Assembly (NCBI RefSeq): GCF_024713975.1
Contig: NC_091116.1
Span: forward strand, 13,870,682 to 13,934,681
Reading direction: 5' to 3'
Source: Paralichthys olivaceus
Lineage: Eukaryota; Chordata; Actinopteri; Pleuronectiformes; Paralichthyidae
DNA length: 64,000 bases
The notes under the pieces are model-generated. The model was not told the origin of the DNA and did no database searches. It worked only from the letters and a program-made list of their open reading frames with translations. The translations under genes and the position numbers were made by a program. Numbering within the stretch: the stretch's first letter is position 1; each line of letters begins with the position of its first letter. Shown piece by piece: positions 37,752 to 49,400 of this stretch.

Positions 37752-38130
37752 GAACATTTGATTTAAATCATTTAATTCATTTAATTTATTTGATTTAAAT
37801 TATTTAATTCATTTGATTTAAATCATTTAATTTATTTGATTTAAATTATTTAATTTATTTGATTTAATTTATTTAATTTATTTGATTTAAATTATTTAAT
37901 TTATTTAATTTATTTAAATTATTTGATTTAATTTATTTGATTTAAATCATTTAATTTATTTGATTTAAATTATTTAATTATTTGATTTAAATTATTTAAA
38001 TTATTTAATTTATTTAATTTATTTGATTTATTTGATTTAAATTATTTAATTTATTCGATTTAAATCATTAAATTTATTAAATTTATTTGATTTAAATTAG
38101 TTAATTTATTTGATTTATTTGATTTCTACA
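37752..38130. repeat. AT-rich tandem array (ATTTAATTTATTTGATTTAA-like)
   Basis: About 380 bases made of TTTAATTTA, TTTGATTTAA and AAATTATTTAA units in variable order. Period is about 10/20 bp with drift. Confidence 0.85.
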
Positions 38131-38199
38131 AATCAATGATTTTCTTTGCAGGTTCTTTATGTTCTGATTGATCACGTCATCGTTTTGTCTCTAAAACAT

Positions 38200-38320
38200 T
38201 GAAAACACAGATGTGGACAGATGTGGAGTGTGGTGGACAGATGTGGACAGATGTGATCAGATGTGGACAGATGTGATCAGATGTGGACAGTGGTGGACAG
38301 ATGTGGACAGATGTGTTGTG
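38200..38320. repeat. GATGTGGACA short tandem repeat
   Basis: Repeated GATGTGGACA / GATGTGATCA units with small spacers, degenerate. Confidence 0.8.
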
Positions 38321-38503
38321 TGGTGCCGGCAGCAGTAGTTGGGTCTTGAACGTGTGGACACTTGAGGACAGGTGACGGTTGAGGAGGAACTAGAAAGTGA
38401 TGGAGACACTGAGCAGAGGAAGTGGCAGATTTCTAAATGTGAAGTAAAACAGATGAACTGCCACAAACTTCCTGTTTCAAAGAGAATGAACCAACACCTG
38501 AAG

Positions 38504-40151
38504 AAATGAAGCTGAAGACTTGTTCTATCACTGAGCTGAAGCCGGAGACTCGTTCTTTCACTGAGCTGAAGCCGGAGACTCGTTCTTTGACTGAGCTGAA
38601 GCTGGAGACTTGTTCTATCACTGAGCTGAAGCTGGAGACTCGTTCTATCACTGAGCTGAAGCCGGAGACTCGTTCTTTGACTGAGCTGAAGCTGGAGACT
38701 TGTTCTATCACTGAGCTGAAGCTGAAGACTTGTTCTATCACTGAGCTGAAGCTGGAGACTTGTTCTATCACTGAGCTGAAGCCGGAGACTCGTTCTTTGA
38801 CTGAGCTGAAGCTGAAGACTTGTTCTATCACTGAGCTGAAGCCGGAGACTCGTTCTATCACTGAGCTGAAGCCGGAGACTCGTTCTTTGACTGAGCTGAA
38901 GCTGGAGACTCGTTCTTTGACTGAGCTGAAGCTGAAGACTTGTTCTATCACTGAGCTGAAGCCGGAGACTCGTTCTATCACTGAGCTGAAGCCGGAGACT
39001 CGTTCTTTGACTGAGCTGAAGCTGGAGACTCGTTCTATCACTGAGCTGAAGCTGAAGACTTGTTCTATCACTGAGCTGAAGCTGGAGACTCGTTCTATCA
39101 CTGAGCTGAAGCTGAAGACTCGTTCTATCACTGAGCTGAAGCCGGAGACTCGTTCTTTGACTGAGCTGAAGCTGGAGACTTGTTCTATCACTGAGCTGAA
39201 GCTGAAGACTTGTTCTATCACTGAGCTGAAGCCGGAGACTCGTTCTTTGACTGAGCTGAAGCTGGAGACTTGTTCTATCACTGAGCTGAAGCTGAAGACT
39301 TGTTCTATCACTGAGCTGAAGCTGGAGACTTGTTCTATCACTGAGCTGAAGCCGGAGACTCGTTCTTTGACTGAGCTGAAGCTGGAGACTCGTTCTTTGA
39401 CTGAGCTGAAGCTGAAGACTTGTTCTATCACTGAGCTGAAGCCGGAGACTCGTTCTATCACTGAGCTGAAGCCGGAGACTCGTTCTTTGACTGAGCTGAA
39501 GCTGGAGACTCGTTCTTTGACTGAGCTGAAGCTGAAGACTTGTTCTATCACTGAGCTGAAGCCGGAGACTCGTTCTATCACTGAGCTGAAGCCGGAGACT
39601 CGTTCTTTGACTGAGCTGAAGCTGGAGACTCGTTCTATCACTGAGCTGAAGCTGAAGACTCGTTCTATCACTGAGCTGAAGCTGAAGACTCGTTCTATCA
39701 CTGAGCTGAAGCCGGAGACTCGTTCTTTGACTGAGCTGAAGCTGGAGACTTGTTCTATCACTGAGCTGAAGCTGAAGACTTGTTCTATCACTGAGCTGAA
39801 GCCGGAGACTCGTTCTTTGACTGAGCTGAAGCTGAAGACTTGTTCTATCACTGAGCTGAAGCCGGAGACTCGTTCTATCACTGAGCTGAAGCCGGAGACT
39901 CGTTCTTTGACTGAGCTGAAGCTGGAGACTCGTTCTATCACTGAGCTGAAGCTGAAGACTTGTTCTATCACTGAGCTGAAGCCGGAGACTCGTTCTATCA
40001 CTGAGCTGAAGCCGGAGACTCGTTCTATCACTGAGCTGAAGCTGGAGACTCGTTCTATCACTGAGCTGAAGCTGGAGACTCGTTCTTTGACTGAGCTGAA
40101 GCTGGAGACTCGTTCTATCACTGAGCTGAAGCTGGAGACTCGTTCTTTAAC
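38504..40151. repeat. 30-bp minisatellite, about 55 units
   Basis: Tandem units of GAGCTGAAGC + YGGAGACTCG / TGAAGACTTG + TTCTWTSACT, exactly 30 bp, with no indels between about 38510 and 40148. Variation is confined to a few sites (C/T, G/A and ATC/TTG). Units form higher-order blocks: 39361-39480 equals 39481-39600, and 38881-39060 equals 39481-39660. Because 30 is a multiple of 3, the array is free of stops on both strands, giving open frames of about 580 codons each. There is no sign of a gene: no splice context, homology or non-repeat domain. Confidence 0.95.
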
Positions 40152-40247
40152 TTTAATATTAGAGTCAGTTCTCAAAACATCAGTTTTGCTTTGGTACCAG
40201 ATTATTGATCCTCATAATAATATGAAGGTCATGAGACATGTTGTCCT

Positions 40248-40892
40248 ATAGAGGGACAGAGGGATAGAAGGACAGAGGGACAGAGCGACAGAAGGACAGA
40301 GCGACAGAAGGACAGAGCGACAGAAGGACAGAGGGACAGAAGGACAGAGGGACAGAGCGACAGAAGGACAGAGCGACAGAAGGACAGAGCGACAGAAGGA
40401 CAGAGCGACGGAAGGACAGAGGGACGGAGGGACAGAAGGACAGAGCGACAGAAGGACAGAGGGACAGAAGGACAGAGGGACAGAAGGACAGAGCGACAGA
40501 AGGACAGAGCGACAGAAGGACAGAGCGACAGAAGGACAGAGGGACAGAAGGACAGAGGGACAGAAGGACAGAGCGACAGAAGGACAGAGCGACAGAGGGA
40601 CAGAAGGACAGAGGGACGGAGGGACAGAAGGACAGAGGGACAGAAGGACAGAGCGACAGAAGGACAGAGCGACAGAGGGACAGAAGGACAGAGGGACGGA
40701 GGGACAGAAGGACAGAGGGACAGAAGGACAGAAGGACAGAGGGACAGAAGGACAGAGGGACAGAAGGACAGAGCGACAGAAGGACAGAGCGACAGAGGGA
40801 CAGAAGGACAGAGGGACAGAAGGACAGAGGGACAGAAGGACAGAAGGACAGAGCGACAGAAGGACAGAGGGACAGAGGGACAGAGGGACAGT
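40248..40892. repeat. 8-bp tandem array (GACAGARG / GACAGAGC)
   Basis: About 640 bases of octamers GGACAGAG, CGACAGAA and GGACAGAA in mixed order, in near-perfect 8-bp register. Long minus-strand frames (Leu-Cys-Pro-Ser-Val strings) are a by-product of the repeat. Confidence 0.95.
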
Positions 40893-41240
40893 GAGATCTT
40901 TCACTCTGGATTATTGTCAATCAGATCATTGCAGATTGTCCCGAGGATTTAACTCTGTAGATGATGTCGCAGCAGACGAGGTTAAATCTGTTTCTGAGCG
41001 ACGCTGCTGCTGAGCAAGGCATCAGTCACCGAGTCACATGATCAGTTTTATTAAAACAACACGAGGAGACATCAGCTCCAGGTGATTAAAGTGTGTCTGT
41101 CTCCGTGCAGCAAACAGGACAACGTCACTGATGAGGGACATCGGAATAAAGACGAGACGTGAGACGTGTGTGTGTTGGACTCATTCTGTCACATCTCCTG
41201 TGTGTCACTCTGCCATTAAACTTGAATAATGTATTGTTGT

Positions 41241-41243
<3 letters not shown>

Positions 41244-41290
<47 letters not shown>
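41244..41290. repeat. (AC)n microsatellite
   Basis: About 46 bases of AC dinucleotides. Confidence 0.95.
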
Positions 41291-41291
<1 letters not shown>

Positions 41292-42329
41292 GTCTGTCTC
41301 CGATCGAGGATCCTCGTCAGAGTCGTTACACGTTTCTTCTTCTGTGGTTTCTGGTGAATCTTCGTTTCGCTGGCTGTGAAATAAACATGAGGCGTCGCTC
41401 ATTCTCTCTCTCCTCGTTGAACAAACACAGATCCATTCATCATTTATCGCCGAGTGTCTCGGTGTCAGTTCGTAAAACAACTCATCAAAGATGAAGATGT
41501 TCTGAAGCACGTGACGGAGGTTTGATGTTCATGATGATCATCTCACTGCTCAGGCTCTTCATCCATCAGTCATGTCCACGTCCCATGAATAAATGAATCA
41601 GTGTCACGTGTTGATGCTTCATACATGTGGAGGTTTTCATACATGTGGATGTTCACCTGGCTGCTGGAGGTGAAGAGCGACACTCACTCTGAGTAATTTA
41701 GACAAAAGCTCTGGAGTGATTTTCTCCTAATCTGGGGGGAGGGGATTAGATTAAATCACCTCCGACACGCTTCACAATGAATAATCACAAAGTGCGGCGG
41801 GCGGAGGTTTGTCCCGTCGGAGCCTCGGAGCAGGTTCTGGACTCGGTGGAACCAGTTTCAGGTTGTTCAGACCCTCCCCCCTCCTGAGGACGTGGGACAC
41901 AGAGACGCTGGGATGTTTCCGTCCCGACCCAAGTGAAACTCAAACACAAAGGGCCGGCTTCAGGAGTTTGTAAATGTTGGATCTATTCTAATTATTATTA
42001 TCTCGTTATATTTCCTGACTCTTCCAGCTGCAGCGTGAGGCGTCACATGTCTCCGCTCTCAGGGATCTGATCCGTGTCACCGCTGGCTTCTCTCTCCGCA
42101 CGACAGCGACGGGATTCTGCTTCACATGGTTCTGCAAAATGTTTGAATGATGCACGAGCTCCTTCCTCCACGGCTGCATGTGAATATCTGTGTGTGAGCT
42201 GACTGATCTCTGCAGATTTGAATTTCACTGACGATCAATAATCACTGTGATAATTAATTCTTAGAGCGGCTCAGAGGTCAAAGGTCAAAGGTCAATGATC
42301 CCAACCAGTGAATGAACAGAAGTTTTAAT

Positions 42330-42440
42330 GAGGGCTCTCAAAGTGAAGCTCAATCATCTGGATCTCCCCCTGGTGGCTGGCTGCAGTATAGGCTGCAGTA
42401 TAGGCCCTCGTGCCTCCATGTTAGCACCATGTGAAAAACT
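42330..42440 (+). mobile_element. Fragment of a dispersed repeat (CCCCCTGGTGGCTGGCTGCAGTATAGG type)
   Basis: It shares the CCCCCTGGTGGCTGGCTG core, a CAGTATAGG motif (tandemly duplicated here) and CTCCATGTTAGCA with the copies at 20.4 kb and 63.7 kb (reverse). Ends cannot be fixed. Confidence 0.6.
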
Positions 42441-43524
42441 ACTGAACCAGATTCTGTGATCTGTTGTGGAGCGGTCGAGGTGACCTAAAGATTCTTCTTC
42501 TTCTTCTTATTATTATTATTAATATGATCATTTGTTTTTCCATATGAGACGTGTTCTTCCATCTCTGACACACGTTGAGTCGTGTTAAACACCGCTCACC
42601 ACGTTTGGTCGCCCGGTCGCTCTCGTCGCTGCTGTTTCTCCGGGTCTGGAAGCGTTTGATGAATCATTCAGAGACGATCTGCTGCTAATTAGAGTCATGC
42701 CTCTTGGCTCCGAGCGTCCGAGCGTTCAGACTGTTCTCATTGGTAAAACATCAGCAAACGAGCAGAGCCACACAAGACCAGCGGCCTCTCCAACAAGCCG
42801 CTCTGCAGGATAATCAGATTATCTCCGTCTCCGTGGGGCAAAGTAGCACGAACAGAACCACCGATCTGTCGGCTCCTTCACACGTCACATGAGGATGGAT
42901 TTTTCATTCGGCCATTTTAAAACAATAATCGCCTGTTATTGAATTTCAAAACTCTTGAATCTGGAAATGGCAGCAGAGGAAACAAGCTGGCCTCAGTTCG
43001 TCTGTGCTGTCGAACACAACAACAACACAACAAAGTAAACTGAACAATATGCATCATCAACTTCTTTTTGTTTTATCCACGAAAGCGTCAGGACATGTCA
43101 AACAGGTTCCCATGGCAACGAAGCAACCTACCTTTTACTCTTTACATTGTGAAACACACATCTCGTGAAAGTAATTCAGTTCAAATCTGTTGTAAATATA
43201 ATAAAACATAAGAAATTAATGAAAAAGTATTTTTGAGGATGAGTTGAAATCTATGGAAGCCAGTTAACACCATTTGAACAATTATGAAATAAATCAATTT
43301 AAATTTAACCTTCATCCAGAATTTAACATCCAGAAGCAGCATCTTTAAATAATTCAAGATATTTTTATATTTAAATATGTAATGAAGACTAAACCTTTAC
43401 ACATTCATTTCTTTTTTTAAGTCAAATTGATTTTCACTAAATCATTTTTAACAATTCTAAGTATTTTAATTTCAATTAATTTAATATTTGTTCTATGTTA
43501 TTCTCCCACACGCCCTCCAGCGGC

Positions 43525-43866
43525 GCAGAGCGGAACAGACGGAGGAGGAGGAGGAGGGAGAGGAGGAGGAGGAGGATAAAGATGAGGAGGAGGGAGAGGA
43601 GGAGGAGGAGAAAGAGGAGGAGGTCCCGGGCTCCAGCTGGTGTTTGGATCAGGTGGAGTAAATCTGCTCCCAGATCAGTGGGCGTTCAAAGCTCAAGTGA
43701 GTCCGTGAACGCAGCACTTGGCTGTCAGAGCTCCGAGCAGCAGCCCCGGCTCCTCTGCAGGATCTACCCGGACTACAGCCCCCCGGCCCCGGCCTGGTCC
43801 CGGTCCTGGTCCCGGTCCGGGTCTGTGTTCGAGGACGTTTCCATCTGCAGCCGGTTGTTTCACCTG
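43525..43866 (+). promoter_or_regulatory. GC-rich island with a strong splice donor, possible 5' noncoding exon
   Basis: A GAGGAGGAG purine tract (43539-43624) is followed by GC-rich DNA ending in CACCTG|GTGAGTGA at 43866/43867. It stands out from the AT-rich DNA either side. The first ghr coding exon begins with an acceptor at 51666, so ghr needs an upstream noncoding exon, and this is the best-looking candidate. The ORF across it is low-complexity Arg-rich and not convincing. Confidence 0.3.
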
Positions 43867-46301
43867 GTGAGTGACACGCGCTCCTGTTTTCTGATCTGCA
43901 GCTACACGTGCACACAGCGCTCGTGCACAGGTGCTCCTTATTATCCTGGTGAAAAGTTTGTGTTCTTCTGGAACCTGAACGTTTCATTCAGGTTGAACTC
44001 GAGTTGTTTCATTCATCAGGTCAGAAAATGAACCATGAGGAAGTTCTCCTGATTTTATAAACTCTCAACATCTTCAGCATGTCTGGATGTTTCAGCTGCA
44101 GGAGAGTTGATATGAATACTTCTCTTCTCAAACACTTACAAACAGAAAGTTCTCGCCTCAGACTCTCAGAAAAGAAGATGTAATAATATAATATGATATA
44201 ATCTTTTGACACAGTACGAAGTCAAATCTCTCCAATAATAAAATCATCATGTTTCATATCAGGAACGTGTGAATTAGATTTAAAACCAGCAGCAGCACAG
44301 CAGAACCAGATTCAGACTCAAGAACAGGATCAAATGTTTTTATCTTCTACCAGAGGATATGGAAGAATCAGACTGTCAGACTGAATAATAATAATATAAT
44401 AATATAATTTCTATGTGGAAACACAATGAGCTGCACGGAGCGAGGCACCGCGGATGACATGGAATGATAACGTGATGGAAGCGTCTGACTGTTTTCAGTT
44501 GACACACGTGTTGTTACAGATAAGGATGGACAGACGTGTGGATTAGGCCACGCCCAGAACATGCACATGTTTCCTGAACCTTGAGCCTGAGCTGACGAGT
44601 GAAGGAGACGATCACAAGACGTCCAGTTTGTTCTCTTCTTCAGTTTGACTCCAGAGTTCAAAACCAGATGAAAAGACAGATCAGTTCATCATTTCACTTT
44701 CATCTGCCACCGGAGGTGAAGACACTCTTTCCTTCTTTTCCTCAAACTCTTCTGTTCTTCAGCGTCGGTGTGTTTCCACGCTCACGATGTTTCTACACAT
44801 CTGTCCGATGGAGCCGGTTTGTGGAACGTCGGCTCGTGACTTAATCCAAACACCTCTGTTTGGTTACGAAGACTGAGTCTGGGTGTAGCTGATCAAAGAG
44901 GAGCGGCTTTGATCAGCTAACGAACAAATGAGCCTTCGACCTGATTATTAATGAATCGATGACGTCACATTCAAACATCTGTTTGATGAAACATCAGGTT
45001 TTAGATTTTTTATGTTTGATTCATAAAAAGGCAAAATTATCAATGAACACAGGATTAAACTGCAAACACATATTTTTAATTAGACGGAGCTTCAGAGAAG
45101 AATCGTCACATGAGGTCGTCCTAGTTTTTTAATCGAGTCCCAGTGATTGACAGATGGAGGAAATGGTTGGTAGAGAAACCAGGCGGACGCTGGCAGGAGC
45201 AGCTGGAGGTTCACGTCTGATGACGGAGGAGGTGTTTCTCCCTCTAGATGCTGCCTGAAGAATCTGATTCCAGAATAAAACAAATTGTGGGGAAACCTTT
45301 TTAATTGATGTTATTTTCTGACAAATCAATAACTGCTCATCTGTCTCCCGCACGTTGTCTGAACCGAGGACCGGGTTGAACCGTGAATAACCTCCGACGT
45401 GTAGCTGTGCTGGGTTCAGACGCTCCCCTGACACGTCTAATCATGTAAAATATTATGACCGTCTTATTATCAGGGGACGACCTGAGTCTGAAGAGCAGAC
45501 GGAGCTCAGCACATTTTCCTTCCTCCGGCTCAGTTACGTAGAAAAGTTATCATTTAATGGCTGAGAGGCTCGGAGGTCAAGTGATGGGTAACGAGGCCAC
45601 GCCCACGAGCTCCGTGGTTGGTACAGACCGTGTTTGTTTACTGCTTCGGTTCTGTGGTCACTTCCTCCTGCTCTGACACCGCCGTCGTTGTTTACTTGAT
45701 AATCGAAGGACAGAGCCGCCGTTTCTGCCAAACTGGGCCAAACTCTCCGCCTGCGTCATCGTGGTACGAGGAGGAATGTTCTCCTCCCGACTCGTACAAG
45801 ACGGTTTGTTGCCAGAGGCTGAGTTCAACGTGTCCGCGGCAGCCGGCGCCCCCTGTGGGGAACATAAATCCAGCGTTAGCCGCGTTAGCTCCACCACGGA
45901 GGCCGGTTTTTTTCACCAGCACGATTGAGCAGAAGCTACCGGAGCAGTTTTTCTTGAAACTTGGTCAGAAGGTCGGTTATGGACCAAGACAGGAAACTCA
46001 GCTCAGAACAACCAGTCTGAGAATCTGCTCCTGAACACGGAACAGGAGCAGATGCCGACTGAATGTTCCTGGAACAGATCAGGAGTCAGTTCAGCAGCGA
46101 TGGTCGTCGGTTCACAGTTTAATCTGTGGAACGTGAACCAGCGTCCGGCATGTTCTTCACATGAAGCTGTCCGTGTGTTAATTAGTAACAGGTCAGCGTG
46201 GACACGGTTGAGTTATGTAACGCTGCCGTGTTTATGCCAAACATAACATGTGACTTCCCGTGGATCGAATGCCCCTGTCGGTTCGGATCAGCACTTCCTG
46301 T

Positions 46302-46415
<114 letters not shown>

Positions 46416-49400
46416 CCTGCGGCGCTGCTGCGACGGGTGGATGCTCTGACCGCTGCTTGAGTGGAGCTGCTCCGGAGCACATGCTTCACAGATAAGACTT
46501 ATCTCTGCAGGATCTGCTCATGACGGGTTGAAGCTGTGGACACAAAGTCCAACAGAAACGTCTCGTTGTTGTTGTGTCCTTCACTCACAGACGTCAGCTG
46601 GACAGAAGACGGACACGTCTCCGCTGACACTCACTCCTCAGATGAACGTTCAGGCCTTCGGACGGTTTTTAGTCTCACTCTGCAAACTTTATTGTGTTTC
46701 CATGAAAAATCCAGAATGTCATTTCTGAATGTTTCTGTGAACCCGCCCGACTCGTCGAGATTAAAGTCAGGTCAGAACATTTTGTTCCTTCAGACGAGAA
46801 GAAGACGTTCGGTGCAAATAACAACATAGAATATATTTATTTTAATACAATTTAAAACTGGATTTAAACCATCACAGACGTGTTTTAACTTAAATATCAA
46901 CAGAAGATCAATTCACCTAAAACTAAAAAACTGAACTTGTTATGTGAATCTGCACATCGTTATATATTTTTAAAATAATTTAGATATATGTTTTAAATAA
47001 TAAAATGTCCAGAACCTACAGATTTATATGTGTTTATGTAAAAATATAAAGAAAAGTATAAAAACTGGTCCTGGATCATTTCTGTAGATTAAACCTTCGG
47101 ATCATCGAGTGGAACAGGACAAAGTTTAAATTCTTCAATGTGTCAGGAGACGTTTTATTTTAAATCAGTGTTTGGATTCAACTTTCCTACAAGTTTCAGG
47201 ATATTTTCCACAAACTCTGAAGCAAAGACAAGTCAGTGTTTTGCATAATGATAAACTGAAGTAATTCAACGTCTGGACAAAGTTCCCTGTTGTTCAGTGA
47301 GAAAGTCGCCTGCGGAGACTTTCTACATTAATCTTATCTTCCTTTCTGCCTCTGGAGGACAAACAATTTAATATTCAGACTTTTATTTTCCCCGGTGATT
47401 CATTTAAATGTGAGTTTATCTCCAAAGCACAACATTTGAGTATTTGTGGAGGATTTGGTAAATCAGTTACCGTCACCTAACATTAAGTTCAACGTGTCCT
47501 GACCGCGGCAAACTACTGAGTAACCGCTGGAGATGATTCCAGATGGTGGCAGTGACACGAGACCTGAACGCCGTGACTCTCAGACAAACTGTTGGATTAA
47601 CGAGCACAAACGCTCAAGAATCCAAAAATTTAAAAAACAAGATAACCAGGTAACCATGGGAACACGTCCCCGATTAGACTGGGTGCCTCGAAGTGACTCA
47701 GAAACTCTGATGGTTCATTGAGACGACGACACGGGAATGAAATCTTTCCAAAGTCAACCAAGGTTCACAACGTTCTGGGAGTTTTGAGAAGGCCCCGTCT
47801 CGTCACAGGGTCAGTTCGGGGCGGAGGCTCGGGGGAGCGACGCCACTCGATACCTGGAGGTGCAAACAGAAGCTGCTTCAGACGTTTCTGCTCCGGTGCC
47901 ACCAGCAGGTCTGTGGGTTCAGACGTTCGCTCGTCTCGTCGAGTCACTGGAGACGAGTAGATGTGGCCGAGCTCTCGCCACCTGCTCCACCTGCCAATTA
48001 AAAGACACCACGAACGCTTTGAGTGATCCGCCCTGACGCCCGGTTCTTTATTTGTACAGCGTCAGCAGCACCAGTTGATTGACAGCTGTCACGATGAAAA
48101 CAGAAATCTCTGTATCTGGTCAAGTTTCCTGAGACCTCACAGAACAACCAGAGGGTGAAAGGGCTCAAGTGTTGACATTTTATATGGGGGGGTCAAAGGT
48201 CAGCGTCACAAGCAGCATCATGATGTCATGTTCTCACACAACACAGAGGCGGTTCTAGATCTGGTCCTTGATTTCTTGTGGTTTTTATAATTGTTTATTA
48301 TCGTGATTGAAGCAGAAAGATAAAAAAAACTTTATTGATCCAGAGAGAAAGAGGCGGAGCTGCAGCGGAACATTTCAGATCCAGTGGGCGAAGTCGTTTC
48401 CTGTCGACTTTCTCACGAAGCAGTTTTTCTCCATATCAGGATCCAAAGTCCAGATTCTGATCCGTCAGCTGTGAATTTAAATCCTCAGCCAAAGATCATC
48501 TGAACGTCAAAGTCCTCAGTCCGTACTTTACCTGTACATCGTGTTACGTCGAGTCAGACCAGACTTTATTCCCAACACTTCAGTTCTGAGTCGTGCTCTG
48601 TTCTTACTTATTGTCTGATAAGAACTCACCGGACGAGAACACGTCGTCTTTGTGTCTGTGGAAGTGATCAAAGTGTCGCTCACTTCATCTCCTCCCTCTG
48701 AGTCTAAAAACAAACTGCAGAGGCATCGTCCGCTGAGTCACGAGCACCGAGCTGGAGCCAGGCGACTTCTGTGTGACAGGAAGTGGAGGATTATCTTTTA
48801 CCCCGGAGGCCTGGGGGAAATGTGGCTCATTCATAAACAGCCACAAACAGATTCCCCAAGTGAAACATGTGACTTTCTGCTTGATGAGCTCACGAGGAAT
48901 TAGTTAAGAGGAGGTGGGATGATGTTTTTGTCTCTGCTTCAAACACAAATCATGTTGAGGTGATAATGAATCGATATATCTCCATCTGATCAACATTTCA
49001 AATCTCAGAGACCATCACCTCATTCCTCTTCCTTTATTACAGCTGTGCTGCTGTGTCACAAACATAAATGAAACTCGAGTCATGTGAGCTACAGTCTGTC
49101 TGTCGGCTCAGACGAGCGTGGACGAGACGTGACGGATGCGTTTCTCCGGTCAGCTCGACGGCTCTGTGCTCAGAGTCTGAAGAGACGAACACAAAGAGTC
49201 CGTCGTCTTTCTGAGGGCGTTTTAAAAAAAACTCCATACAAGCATCAGTATTTTTAAGGTTGACGGTTTCAGGGATTAGACTGTTGTTGGTGTTTTTATT
49301 ATTCTTTGTCATGCTGTTGCTCATGTTGTGTCACACGGACCTGTGGTGCGTAAAGGCCGAAGCTTCCAGATAAAACCCAACGAGGCTCGGTTTTAATCCT

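Noticed and set aside
38504-40151. CRISPR-like array
   Set aside because: Units are contiguous without unique spacers, and the DNA is vertebrate nuclear.
38433-40251. Open frames of about 580 codons on both strands
   Set aside because: They are the translation of an exact 30-bp tandem repeat. No non-repeat domain, splice context or codon bias supports a gene.
40212-40920. Minus-strand frames of Leu-Cys-Pro-Ser-Val repeats
   Set aside because: By-product of the octamer array; several frames are open at once.
43495-44031. 178-codon plus-strand ORF
   Set aside because: Arg-rich translation of a GAGGAGGAG tract and GC-rich DNA with a splice donor inside; kept only as a possible noncoding exon.
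45534-46034. Overlapping ORFs of 65 to 138 codons on both strands
   Set aside because: No family resemblance, no exon-like boundaries that hold together, and frames on both strands are open to a similar extent.
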